The notes under the pieces were generated by a model that saw only the letters and a list, made by a program, of their open reading frames with translations, ran no database searches and had not been told where the DNA came from. From Nitrososphaerales archaeon (GTDB lineage: Archaea; Thermoproteota; Nitrososphaeria; Nitrososphaerales; JANXEG01), in the NCBI GenBank assembly GCA_025058425.1, contig JANXEG010000006.1, forward strand, positions 1-38,248: a stretch of 38,248 nt of DNA, given 5' to 3'. A program made the translations under genes and the position numbers. Shown piece after piece: positions 25,702 through 32,870 of this stretch (position 1 is its first letter; the number at the start of each line of letters is the position of its first letter).

Positions 25702-27303
25702 ATGGTTGATACTAATAATAGTGGTGTGGTAATTGGTAGAGGGACGTGGTTAGATAAAGTGGCCTTTAAGATCGTAGAGAGAGAAAAGAGTTTAGGTAGA
25801 TCACTTTCGAATATCAGAGTCGAAAGTGGTTTAGGTGCATCTGGCATCCCCCATGTGGGGAGTTTGAGTGATGCTGTCCGTGCATACGGTGTGAAGATGG
25901 CCCTAGAAAATCTCGGTTACAGATCTGAGCTCATCGCATTCTCCGATGATATGGACGGTTTAAGAAAGGTACCTTCAGGTATGCCCGAATGGTTGAATGA
26001 GTATTTAGCGAGGCCTGTGTGCACGATACCAGACCCATTCGGTTGCCATCGATCTTATGGTGCACATATGAGCAGTATGTTACTCGATTCACTCGATCGA
26101 TTGAATATAAAGTATAATTTTCAAAGTGGTGCTGAAGCTTACAAAAGCGGAATCCTCAATAAATCGATCCTCTTGATATTGGAGAACTCCCAAACCATCG
26201 GTAAGAAGATCGCAGAAATGGTTGGACAAAGGAAGTTTGAGGAGGTCCTACCATACTTCCCAATCTGTGAGAATTGTGGAAGGATTTACCTAGCTGAAGC
26301 CTATCAATACATAAAGGAGGAGCAAAAAGTACTCTATCGGTGTTGTGGAGCAAGGATCGGTAATCGTTGGGTCGATGGTTGTGGATATGAAGGTGAAGTC
26401 GATGTGACGAAAGGTAAGGGGAAGTTGAGTTGGAAGGTCGAATTTGCAGCCCGTTGGTCAGCCCTCGATATTAGGTTTGAAGCTTACGGTAAAGATATTG
26501 CAGATTCTGTAAGGGTGAATGATTGGGTAGCTGATGAAATATTGAATTATCCCCATCCATTCCACGTCCGTTACGAACTCTTTCTTGATAAATCGGGTAG
26601 AAAGATCTCGAAATCTTTAGGTAATGTCTTTACCCCTCAGACATGGTTGAGGTATGGCACTCCACAATCTTTAATGCTCTTGATGTTCAAAAGGATCGCT
26701 GGTACAAGAAATCTTGCGGTTGAAGATATCCTCAACTATATGGATGAATATGATGCCCTTGAGGATGTGTACTTCGGAAGGTTGAAGATCGATAATCCGG
26801 CCAAGTTAAGGCAACTTAAAGGCTTATACGAGTATGTTAATCATCTAAATCCACCCTCTAAACCACAGATACATGTACCACAGAGATTGCTGATTCAACT
26901 CGCATCCTTTGCCCCTCCAGAAAATCGGGTAGAGTATGTAATTCAAAGACTGGTTAAATATGGCATAATAAAGCAAGCGACGAATGAACTTAATGAAAGG
27001 ATCAAATTGGCGATAAATTGGGTCGAAGATTTTAAGTCGATAGAACCGATCAAACTTACACTATCGGAGAAAGAGGCAAATTCGATCAAGGAGCTTATAG
27101 AATTTTTATCAAAAGAAACGAATCCCGAGAAGATTCAAAGTGAAATCTTCCAGATCGCGAGGAGGAATGGTATCGATCCCCCTGAGTTTTTCAAACTCTT
27201 ATACAAAGCGATCTTAGGTTCTGATAGAGGGCCTAGATTGGGGCCATACATCGTTGATATAGGTATACCGAGAGTTTTAGAGTTACTTAAAAGGCAGATC
27301 TAG
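25702..27303 (+). CDS. lysS: Lysyl-tRNA synthetase, class I (archaeal type)
   Basis: Charges tRNA-Lys. The 533-residue protein is a class I synthetase, the type found in most archaea and some bacteria. The HIGH-type motif is GIPHVGS (48-54) and the KMSKS-type motif is KISKS (301-305). An inserted zinc-binding element lies between them (CENCG.IYLAEAY ... CCGARIG ... DGCGYEG). The C-terminal helical anticodon-binding domain (about 370-533) is complete. It starts 6 nt after elp3 ends, so it is co-transcribed. Elp3 modifies U34 of tRNAs that include tRNA-Lys, so the pairing links charging and wobble modification. It is followed after 83 bp by tRNA-Arg. Confidence 0.96.
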   Translation: MVDTNNSGVVIGRGTWLDKVAFKIVEREKSLGRSLSNIRVESGLGASGIPHVGSLSDAVRAYGVKMALENLGYRSELIAFSDDMDGLRKVPSGMPEWLNEYLARPVCTIPDPFGCHRSYGAHMSSMLLDSLDRLNIKYNFQSGAEAYKSGILNKSILLILENSQTIGKKIAEMVGQRKFEEVLPYFPICENCGRIYLAEAYQYIKEEQKVLYRCCGARIGNRWVDGCGYEGEVDVTKGKGKLSWKVEFAARWSALDIRFEAYGKDIADSVRVNDWVADEILNYPHPFHVRYELFLDKSGRKISKSLGNVFTPQTWLRYGTPQSLMLLMFKRIAGTRNLAVEDILNYMDEYDALEDVYFGRLKIDNPAKLRQLKGLYEYVNHLNPPSKPQIHVPQRLLIQLASFAPPENRVEYVIQRLVKYGIIKQATNELNERIKLAINWVEDFKSIEPIKLTLSEKEANSIKELIEFLSKETNPEKIQSEIFQIARRNGIDPPEFFKLLYKAILGSDRGPRLGPYIVDIGIPRVLELLKRQI

Positions 27304-27386
27304 ATCGACAGAATGATGGATAAAACTTCCTTTAATGCTATCAGATGACAGAAAGGTTATTCTTAATGGACAGTTCTATACTAATG

Positions 27387-27479
27387 GGGCCCGTGGCCTA
27401 GTATGGATAGGGCGTCGAAGATGAATCTTGCGTAAGCCTGCGGAGCCGGAGGTCCGGGGTTCGAATCCCCGCGGGCCCG
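27387..27479 (+). tRNA. tRNA-Arg (anticodon GCG) with an 18-nt intron at position 29/30
   Basis: The acceptor GGGCCCG (27387-27393) pairs with CGGGCCC (27472-27478), with discriminator G at 27479. The D-arm and T-arm (CGGGG/CCCCG) are canonical in length. The anticodon arm only closes if 27418-27435 is removed: this gives stem TCGGC/GCCGG and loop CTGCGGA with anticodon GCG. A bulge-helix-bulge fits the same ends: central helix GCGT/GCGT (two G-T pairs), bulges CG|A and AA|G, outer helix AGG/CCT, and an inner AGA/TCT stem. CCA is not encoded. Confidence 0.9.
27418..27435 (+). other. tRNA-Arg intron (18 nt, non-canonical position 29/30)
   Basis: The intron begins with A and ends with AA. No sliding of the boundaries is possible because flanking bases differ. 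Removal restores a 17-nt anticodon arm. The internal AAGA/TCTT stem with a TGAA loop forms the inner helix. Confidence 0.82.
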
Positions 27480-27488
27480 CTAAGAAGA

Positions 27489-27505
27489 ATGAGAAATCTT
27501 CTCAT
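27489..27505. repeat. Short inverted repeat after tRNA-Arg
   Basis: ATGAGAA and TTCTCAT (7-bp arms) flank a 3-nt centre, 9 nt past the tRNA-Arg end. It may aid 3' processing or termination. The rest of the 159-bp spacer up to tRNA-Gln shows nothing recognisable. Confidence 0.35.
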
Positions 27506-27689
27506 CATCTTATAGATTCGATCTTTGATAGATTAAAATTCCATCCTCGAACCATGGGTCTTAGTAATCATCTTCGATAAATTCTTACTCCCCTTCTACT
27601 TAAGGATGGCAAGGAATCATCAAAATGAATATTGAAGATGGTAGCCCGGGGCAGATTCGAACTGCCGTCACCGGCTCCAAAGGCCGGTA

Positions 27690-27705
27690 TTCAAGGGCGA
27701 GGCCT
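27690..27705 (-). other. tRNA-Gln intron 2 (16 nt, position 24/25)
   Basis: The central helix is perfect: exon CAAG pairs with intron CTTG. The bulges are CA|A and AA|T. The outer helix GGT/ACC and the inner helix GGC/GCC are also perfect. This is the best-formed of the three splice motifs in the window. Confidence 0.88.
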
Positions 27706-27720
27706 TGCTTGACCACTACA

Positions 27721-27739
27721 TTCGGCGAAACATCCTTCT
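27721..27739 (-). other. tRNA-Gln intron 1 (19 nt, position 10/11)
   Basis: The central helix is exon CGGT with intron GCCG (one T-G pair), the bulges are GG|A and AA|T, and the inner helix is GAAG/TTTC with a GATG loop. The outer helix is weak (one C-G pair), so this is a relaxed motif. Boundaries are unique because flanking bases differ. Confidence 0.8.
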
Positions 27740-27782
27740 CCACCGGGCTGATCCGAGCTACCGTTATTTAATATTCGATTAT

Positions 27783-28850
27783 TTATTGATTAAGTTTTCC
27801 TTTTATCGATTCGATGATTGAAACGATCTTGCTTATCGGATCTTCCATTCTCTTCAAAATGCGCTCCGCCCTCCTCTTTAAATTTAATCTATACTCTTCA
27901 TCTTTAAGAAGCCTTTCTAAATTCTGTACCACACCTTCTATACTTTGAGGTTTTATCACCAATCGATTCTTTATTAAATACTTTTCAACGTAATGGGTGA
28001 TTCCGGGGTATGCGGATATCGTCGGTATGCCGAGCAAGGCCGATTCAGCATTCATAGTACCACCCATCCCTACAAACACGTCTGTGTGAGAGAGTATGCT
28101 AACTCCGTCGAAACCATCCTTAGGGATGATGAGCTTCGATCCATAATGAGCATCGAGTTCTTCGATCTGATCACTATACCTACATAGGGCTACAATATTA
28201 CAATCGGGGAAATGTGAAATGATTCGATCCAATAGTTTCATATAGATATCTTTATCGATGTTGAGGAGGTATGAAGCTTTAATTTCTGGTAATCGAACCG
28301 TGATCGTCTTCTTTGATCTATCAAGGTTTAATTCAAGCGTAGCTGCATACTTCCTTCGCCTTATCCATACTACCGGATCCAAAGCTCGATACTTGATGAC
28401 CCTTTCTTTCGATATTCCATACTTGACCCATTCGGATACTGGTATAATCCATGGCGTTAATAAATAGTATGATAGAGGTATGGTGAGCTTCGATACACTC
28501 TCTGCATGAGGGGAATCGCTGATGCAGATATGCTTTATTCCGAGCCCATACGAAGTGCGGGCACATTCGGGTGAGCTAAAGGATATCGCACAATTAGGGC
28601 ACTCTTCATTTACAACCTTTGCGAGTCGAATGATCCTTTCACTACTTGTGATAAGTTTTTGATAGAGATCACCGCCTCCATGTTCACCAATAAATGTAGC
28701 TCTCATACCAATCCTCCTTATCAATAACTCTACTTCACGGTAATGGCGTGATGTTACGAATACATCGTAACAAATCCTCTCCAACTCTTCTACAAGTGGT
28801 TGGAAGAATAACGCTTGCTTAGGTGTGAGTATATCGATCCAAATCTTCAA
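27783..28850 (-). CDS. DUF354 family protein (predicted GT-B glycosyltransferase-like)
   Basis: A 355-residue soluble protein of the archaeal DUF354 family, which has a GT-B-like two-domain fold related to UDP-GlcNAc 2-epimerases and MurG-type transferases. The N-terminus MKIWIDILTPKQALFFQPLVEELE...VFVTSRHYREVELLIRRIG is the family signature. The C-terminal half holds GMGGTMNAESALLGIPTISAYPG, the usual sugar-nucleotide-binding loop. The function is not established, and a role in surface glycan or lipid-linked sugar synthesis is a guess from the fold. The start is TTG, since no ATG precedes the family N-terminus. It is separated by 87 bp from the DUF2085 gene upstream on the same strand. Confidence 0.8.
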   Translation of the reverse strand: MKIWIDILTPKQALFFQPLVEELERICYDVFVTSRHYREVELLIRRIGMRATFIGEHGGGDLYQKLITSSERIIRLAKVVNEECPNCAISFSSPECARTSYGLGIKHICISDSPHAESVSKLTIPLSYYLLTPWIIPVSEWVKYGISKERVIKYRALDPVVWIRRRKYAATLELNLDRSKKTITVRLPEIKASYLLNIDKDIYMKLLDRIISHFPDCNIVALCRYSDQIEELDAHYGSKLIIPKDGFDGVSILSHTDVFVGMGGTMNAESALLGIPTISAYPGITHYVEKYLIKNRLVIKPQSIEGVVQNLERLLKDEEYRLNLKRRAERILKRMEDPISKIVSIIESIKGKLNQ

Positions 28851-28937
28851 TCTACATCCATTGGATATGATAAAGGTATTTAATCATTTTTTGCCCATCG
28901 TTGCAACATTTACTATGTGCAAGGTAGAAGATGTTCA

Positions 28938-29342
28938 TTATAATCGATTCTGCTTTAAACCGAGGTTGACTGTCAACCCCGCGATTGAAATGATGAGTAG
29001 AATTTTATAAGATAGCGGTATTGAAATCATCGATAAGAGCGAAATACCCAATCCTTTGAAGAATCCGGTAACCAACCTTAATGGATTATTGCTCTCTCTA
29101 ATTTGCCACGATTGTGTTATCCAATCGAGGATGGCGGGTAATGCAAGTAAGATACAGAGAATGATCTGATAGATGAGTGGTAAAGAAAGGAAGGGTCCCA
29201 AGTCGAAACTCATGGATAGAATCAATAAACTCGTAAAACCGAGTACCACTCCCGTACATCGGGCACAGAGTTTAAGATCTTTGCCCCTATAACCTATTGT
29301 AATCCAGTGGTTATGCGCCAATAGCAACTCCCAGCGCTTCAT
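28938..29342 (-). CDS. DUF2085 family integral membrane protein
   Basis: A 134-residue membrane protein with about four hydrophobic segments (roughly 30-48, 52-72, 88-110 and 112-128). A conserved LCARCTG motif (C26, C29) stands just before the first segment and DWITQSW after the second, both hallmarks of DUF2085. The family NPLRLVTGFFKGLGIS block precedes the third segment. Function is unknown; the cysteine pair may bind metal. Its ATG overlaps the stop of the upstream zinc-ribbon gene by one base (TAATG), so translation is coupled and the two proteins may act together in the membrane. Confidence 0.78.
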   Translation of the reverse strand: MKRWELLLAHNHWITIGYRGKDLKLCARCTGVVLGFTSLLILSMSFDLGPFLSLPLIYQIILCILLALPAILDWITQSWQIRESNNPLRLVTGFFKGLGISLLSMISIPLSYKILLIISIAGLTVNLGLKQNRL

Positions 29343-29878
29343 TATGTAACTACCTGCTTTTCACCACAGTAGGGGCAATGGATAAAATCTGAAAGTAACA
29401 TCCTACCACACTTTGCACAACTCTTCATCGTATATACTTTGAGTGGGAGGCGGGCCTTTAATGATTGGATTCGTGATCTAGCTTGAGGGCTATATGTGGT
29501 TCTAATGAACGTTCCACCACCTTCGACTTCGGTCAACTCGAAGACGACACCACCTTCGCTCTTACTATTCATTTTGAGTAATCGAGGTTCTATCTCTTCC
29601 ACAGTTATGAAGGATACATCTTGACTGGGTTGCTTTCTAAAGATATTCATACCAGTTTGCTTCACTTCACTCTTCCATTCTTTTGTGAGCTTCTTTATAA
29701 GTTCGAAACTCTCCGAGATGTTTTGTGGAGTGAACCATGCATCCATCTCGAGATAGCCAGTTAAAGCCCTACTTTCAGCACGTTGTCGAAGCATAGGCAT
29801 GAGCATACAACATATCAATAATGGTAAGAGTAGTAAGAGAGATTCAAGACCAGCCTGTAGTATAAGGTTAGATACCAT
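29342..29878 (-). CDS. Membrane-anchored zinc-ribbon protein
   Basis: A 178-residue protein with one strongly hydrophobic N-terminal segment (about 5-30), a soluble middle of about 120 residues, and a C-terminal zinc ribbon with C154, C157, C168 and C171 (CAKCG ... CPYCG). The middle domain contains repeated beta-like stretches (VVFELTEVEGGGTFIRTTYS) resembling START/SRPBCC-type or polyketide cyclase-like strands, but I cannot name the fold. No family is recognised with confidence. The gene is first in a two-gene unit with DUF2085 and divergent from nreA. The ribbon may contact a partner protein or nucleic acid at the membrane. Confidence 0.7.
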   Translation of the reverse strand: MVSNLILQAGLESLLLLLPLLICCMLMPMLRQRAESRALTGYLEMDAWFTPQNISESFELIKKLTKEWKSEVKQTGMNIFRKQPSQDVSFITVEEIEPRLLKMNSKSEGGVVFELTEVEGGGTFIRTTYSPQARSRIQSLKARLPLKVYTMKSCAKCGRMLLSDFIHCPYCGEKQVVT

Positions 29879-30042
29879 TGCGCATCTTTAGTTAAATCAT
29901 CAAAATACTTAAAGCTTCCTGAAGGGCTTTTGTGATCTATTCACACCGAACATTTCGTTCCTTCCATCATATTCTCATTAACATTTTAACATTCTATCTT
30001 CGCTTCGCATCGACTTTTCACTTTAATACTTAAATCACATCA

Positions 30043-30060
30043 TTACCATATATAAGGTAA
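30043..30060. promoter_or_regulatory. Inverted repeat over the TATA-like region of nreA
   Basis: TTACC and GGTAA arms flank an 8-nt A/T centre (ATATATAA) just 8-25 nt before the nreA ATG. It could be an operator or simply the promoter A/T block with chance symmetry. Confidence 0.3.
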
Positions 30061-30067
30061 AAGGCGC

Positions 30068-31396
30068 ATGTCTAAGGGTACTGTGAAGTGGCTAAGTGAT
30101 CTAATTTCGGTTGAAGGTCTAGGAGAATTAGTGGGGAGTATTGAAATTGTAAGTAAATCTTCCACAAATCTGTGCTTACTCTGTAAGGGCGGTCGCATGC
30201 TTTGTGGTAAGGTTCGATGCCCAATCATTGTAAAAGCCCAATCCATGATCAAATATGAGCCTTTGCTCAACGATCATATCCATGGCTCTACTCCACCAAG
30301 TGTGTTCGTAGGTAGGATCGGTTATCCGAAGGTGTATATTGGCCCGATGATCCCTCCGTACTTTGGAAGTACGGAGATACTCGATACTCCCGAAGATTGG
30401 ATCGGTAAATCGATTTACGATATCATCGATTATCGTTTCTCTTTAATCCGTGGTAAAGTAAGGATGAGCATCTTTAATGCCCAAAGGGGTGATCGATTAC
30501 TTGAGACATTACAGGAGCTTGCGATGGGTGAGAGATCTATCGATGCAGAAGCGGTATTCATGAAGAGGCCGAGAAAGGTACTGAGCTTAAGTGAAGAGAC
30601 TCAACCATTTGGCCCTTCAGCACCGCTAAAGTCGTTAAGTGTAGGGAATGTGAGTGTAGATCGTAGAATCGAAGAGGCCTTTTATGATCGTGATTTAAAA
30701 GCTGCGGATGCCATTTACAAACTTTACGATGAAGGTGTACTCGTCACGAGAATACAAAGGGCTTTCAGTATAGGTATGTTGGGGATTGGAGCACGTAGAA
30801 AGCTCGTTCCTACGAGATGGAGCATTACAGCTGTGGATAGCATCATATCTCTTAAATTGATAGATGAGATAAAGCAGTATAATAGTATCGATGAATATAG
30901 AGTTTATAGTTTCAAAAATCTTGATAATATCTTCATCGTGATCCTGATGCCTGGAAATTGGTCCTTCGAATGGATCGAGGCCTGGTTTCCGGGTACAACG
31001 TGGAATGTTGGAGGTAAAGAACCCGCATTGATGGGGGATTATGAAGGTTATTGGGGTAGAACGACCTATGCGAGTGTTGGAGGATGTTATTATGCTGCCC
31101 GTCTTGCGGTGGCTGAAAGATTGAGAATGGAGAGGAAGCAGGCATCAGCATTACTATTGAGGGAAATCCATCCTGGCTATATATTGCCGGTTGGGGTATG
31201 GAATGTGAGAGAGAGTGTTAGAAGTGCTCTGAGAAATGCTCCAGCAACGTTTGACGATTTGAATGAGGCATGGAGGTATGCCTGTACAAAATTAACGATC
31301 CCGCCAGAAGATTGGATCGCCAATAGCTCGATATTAAAACGGGCATTCTTTCAGAGAAAGATAACGGATTACTTTGATCGTTCGGAGTTATCATAA
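30068..31396 (+). CDS. nreA: NreA-type DNA repair protein with PCNA-interacting motif
   Basis: A 442-residue member of the archaeal Nre family, linked to DNA damage tolerance. The N-terminal zinc site is C36, C39, C46 and C51 (CLLCKGGRMLCGKVRCP). A long conserved core follows (SVFVGRIGYPKVYIGPMIPP, DTPEDWIGKSIYDIIDYR, then MEGYWGR-like sequence near 325-332 and AARLAVAERL). The protein ends with a PIP box, QRKITDYF (429-436), which binds the PCNA sliding clamp. It is divergent from the zinc-ribbon gene and convergent with the permease gene, whose ends are 30 bp apart. The length and PIP box match well-studied Nre proteins. Confidence 0.9.
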   Translation: MSKGTVKWLSDLISVEGLGELVGSIEIVSKSSTNLCLLCKGGRMLCGKVRCPIIVKAQSMIKYEPLLNDHIHGSTPPSVFVGRIGYPKVYIGPMIPPYFGSTEILDTPEDWIGKSIYDIIDYRFSLIRGKVRMSIFNAQRGDRLLETLQELAMGERSIDAEAVFMKRPRKVLSLSEETQPFGPSAPLKSLSVGNVSVDRRIEEAFYDRDLKAADAIYKLYDEGVLVTRIQRAFSIGMLGIGARRKLVPTRWSITAVDSIISLKLIDEIKQYNSIDEYRVYSFKNLDNIFIVILMPGNWSFEWIEAWFPGTTWNVGGKEPALMGDYEGYWGRTTYASVGGCYYAARLAVAERLRMERKQASALLLREIHPGYILPVGVWNVRESVRSALRNAPATFDDLNEAWRYACTKLTIPPEDWIANSSILKRAFFQRKITDYFDRSELS

Positions 31397-31399
31397 CAA

Positions 31400-31427
31400 A
31401 TTCTTAAGATTCTTAAGATAACAAATT
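31400..31427. repeat. Short direct repeats between convergent nreA and permease genes
   Basis: ATTCTTAAG occurs twice in tandem (31400-31408, 31409-31417), and ATAACAAATT flanks it on both sides (31393-31402, 31418-31427). The CTTAAG cores are palindromic, so the element may serve as a terminator for both strands. Confidence 0.4.
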
Positions 31428-32710
31428 TATATAAGAAATGGTAAGTAGACGATCATATTCACAATCGTCACAAGGGAGCCATACTTTAAGAACTCGACGA
31501 ATCTGATCGTCGTCTCCATCTTCGATTCCAAATACTCAAGTATGATGATATTCGATGCCGCACCGAGAATCGTCAGATTACCGGCGATCGTCGATGCGAC
31601 TGCGAGAGTGAGCCATGCATCAACATCCTTAACACCATACCCTAAATCTTCCATATAGGTTATAAAGAGTTTGGCGAAGGGGACGTTGCTGATCAATTGG
31701 CTTAATAAAATCGATGAGAATGATATACCAAAGATACTTGCAATCTCATCACCTTTTGAGCTTAACAATACTTTGAGCAATGGGGTTAGGACACCACTCC
31801 TCCATATGCCCTCCATGGTTACAAACATGGTGATGAAGAAGATTATCGTGCCCCAATCGACATTCGCTATAAGCTTCCTTGGGTTACTTGAGAAAGGGTA
31901 GATTCCAGCCGCTACGATAAACGGTATGAATCCTTTTCTAACTACGTATGGCATATGCAGGAGCTCGAGGATATCGTTTATAATGAGTATCGCTATAGAC
32001 AAAGCCAATCCGATGGCTGCCAATGTAGCATCTCTACGATCCCTCAAGGCTTCGTGAGGTATCAAGATCAATTTTACCTCACCCTCTTTTACTTTGAACA
32101 TCTTCATGAGAAGGTAAGGTGTTATGAGGAGGTTTAATAGTGTCGGTATAGCAAGTCTATAGATAAAGGTGATGAACGGTGCCTCCATACCCGATCCGAT
32201 GGCTATCAAGATATTTTGAGGGTTCCCTATAGGGGTCATCACCGAGCCTATCGTTATCGAAAAAGCAAGTAAAAGAAACATCATCTTTGGCTTTATTTTA
32301 GCTACTCTTGATATAGTGTAGGCGATCGGTGGCCCCATCAATGCTATCGTATCATTGACTGCAATAGCCGCCAATAGACCGAAGAGTAAGGATGAACCAT
32401 AAATCAAAGCCCTTCTGCGCCTGAAGATGCTTATAAACCATGCTGCAATGGCATTTAGTAAACCGGAAGATTCCGCAAGCCCGACCATACTGAACATACC
32501 GATTAAGAACAGTATCACATCCATATCTATGACAGCTCCAAGATCGTCGAAGTTGACGAGGTTGGAGATTACTGTAATGAATGCTGTGAATGACATTATG
32601 CTCCATATTGGGATGCGTGTAATCGATCCCCTTGCAACCAACATGATGATTAAGAATAAGAGAATCCCAGATCCTATGAGTGTGTTATATAGCTCATTGA
32701 TTGAAAACAT
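31427..32710 (-). CDS. ArsB/NhaD (ion transporter superfamily) permease
   Basis: A 427-residue integral membrane protein with about 11-12 hydrophobic segments, from the ArsB/NhaD/CitMHS superfamily of anion and proton-coupled transporters. Motifs typical of the fold are NDTIALMGPPIA in the first half, GNPQNILIAIGSG in the first re-entrant loop, and LGAASNIIILE as the inverted second copy near the C-terminus. The substrate (arsenite, dicarboxylate or Na+/H+) cannot be read. No arsenic gene is nearby, and the sdhAB genes are close enough to make a dicarboxylate a weak possibility. The start is ATG with a GGTG 9 nt upstream. Confidence 0.8.
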   Translation of the reverse strand: MFSINELYNTLIGSGILLFLIIMLVARGSITRIPIWSIMSFTAFITVISNLVNFDDLGAVIDMDVILFLIGMFSMVGLAESSGLLNAIAAWFISIFRRRRALIYGSSLLFGLLAAIAVNDTIALMGPPIAYTISRVAKIKPKMMFLLLAFSITIGSVMTPIGNPQNILIAIGSGMEAPFITFIYRLAIPTLLNLLITPYLLMKMFKVKEGEVKLILIPHEALRDRRDATLAAIGLALSIAILIINDILELLHMPYVVRKGFIPFIVAAGIYPFSSNPRKLIANVDWGTIIFFITMFVTMEGIWRSGVLTPLLKVLLSSKGDEIASIFGISFSSILLSQLISNVPFAKLFITYMEDLGYGVKDVDAWLTLAVASTIAGNLTILGAASNIIILEYLESKMETTIRFVEFLKYGSLVTIVNMIVYLPFLI

Positions 32711-32745
32711 CGATCAAACACCATTGTATCGTTACTCAGATCTTT

Positions 32746-32815
32746 ACATGAAGGCACATAAGGTACATAAAGGTTTAGATTCAATCTCACCATTCTTAAC
32801 CTTATGTACCTTTTT
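32746..32815. repeat. Tandem 9-10 bp repeat with an inverted copy, upstream of the permease gene
   Basis: Three copies of an ACATAAAGGT-like unit (32746-32755, 32756-32764, 32765-32774) are followed at about 32799-32815 by AACCTTATGTACCTTTT, nearly the reverse complement of copies two and three. Transcribed, the region could form a hairpin of about 15 pairs. It lies between the 3' end of marC and the 5' end of the permease gene, so it could be a terminator or an operator. Confidence 0.5.
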
Positions 32816-32870
32816 CATTAACTATGAAATGCTATACCGAATTGTAGTCGAGTAAAAATATTATTCGAGG

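Larger units (their letters stand above)
27639..27749 (-). tRNA. tRNA-Gln (anticodon TTG) with two introns in the D-arm region, CCA encoded
   Basis: The acceptor AGCCCGG (27749-27743) pairs with CCGGGCT (27649-27643), discriminator A is at 27642, and CCA is at 27641-27639. The anticodon stem CCGGC/GCCGG holds loop CTTTGGA with anticodon TTG. The T-arm is GGCAG-TTCGAAT-CTGCC. Between the acceptor and the anticodon arm there are 35 nt too many. Removing 27739-27721 (19 nt, after position 10) and 27705-27690 (16 nt, after position 24) leaves the archaeal Gln D-arm TGTAGTGGTCAAGCA intact. Both boundaries fit bulge-helix-bulge motifs. An outer stretch pairing GGTAGC with GCTACC exists but leaves no tRNA fold. 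Confidence 0.9.

Noticed and set aside
27757-27762. GGTAGC at 27757-27762 as the true 5' acceptor of tRNA-Gln
   Set aside because: It can pair with GCTACC at the 3' end, but then the discriminator and CCA are used up and no D-arm forms; AGCCCGG/CCGGGCT gives the standard tRNA-Gln ends.
6780-32774. Tandem repeats as a CRISPR array
   Set aside because: Units are about 10 bp with no spacers and differ between loci; no cas genes are present.
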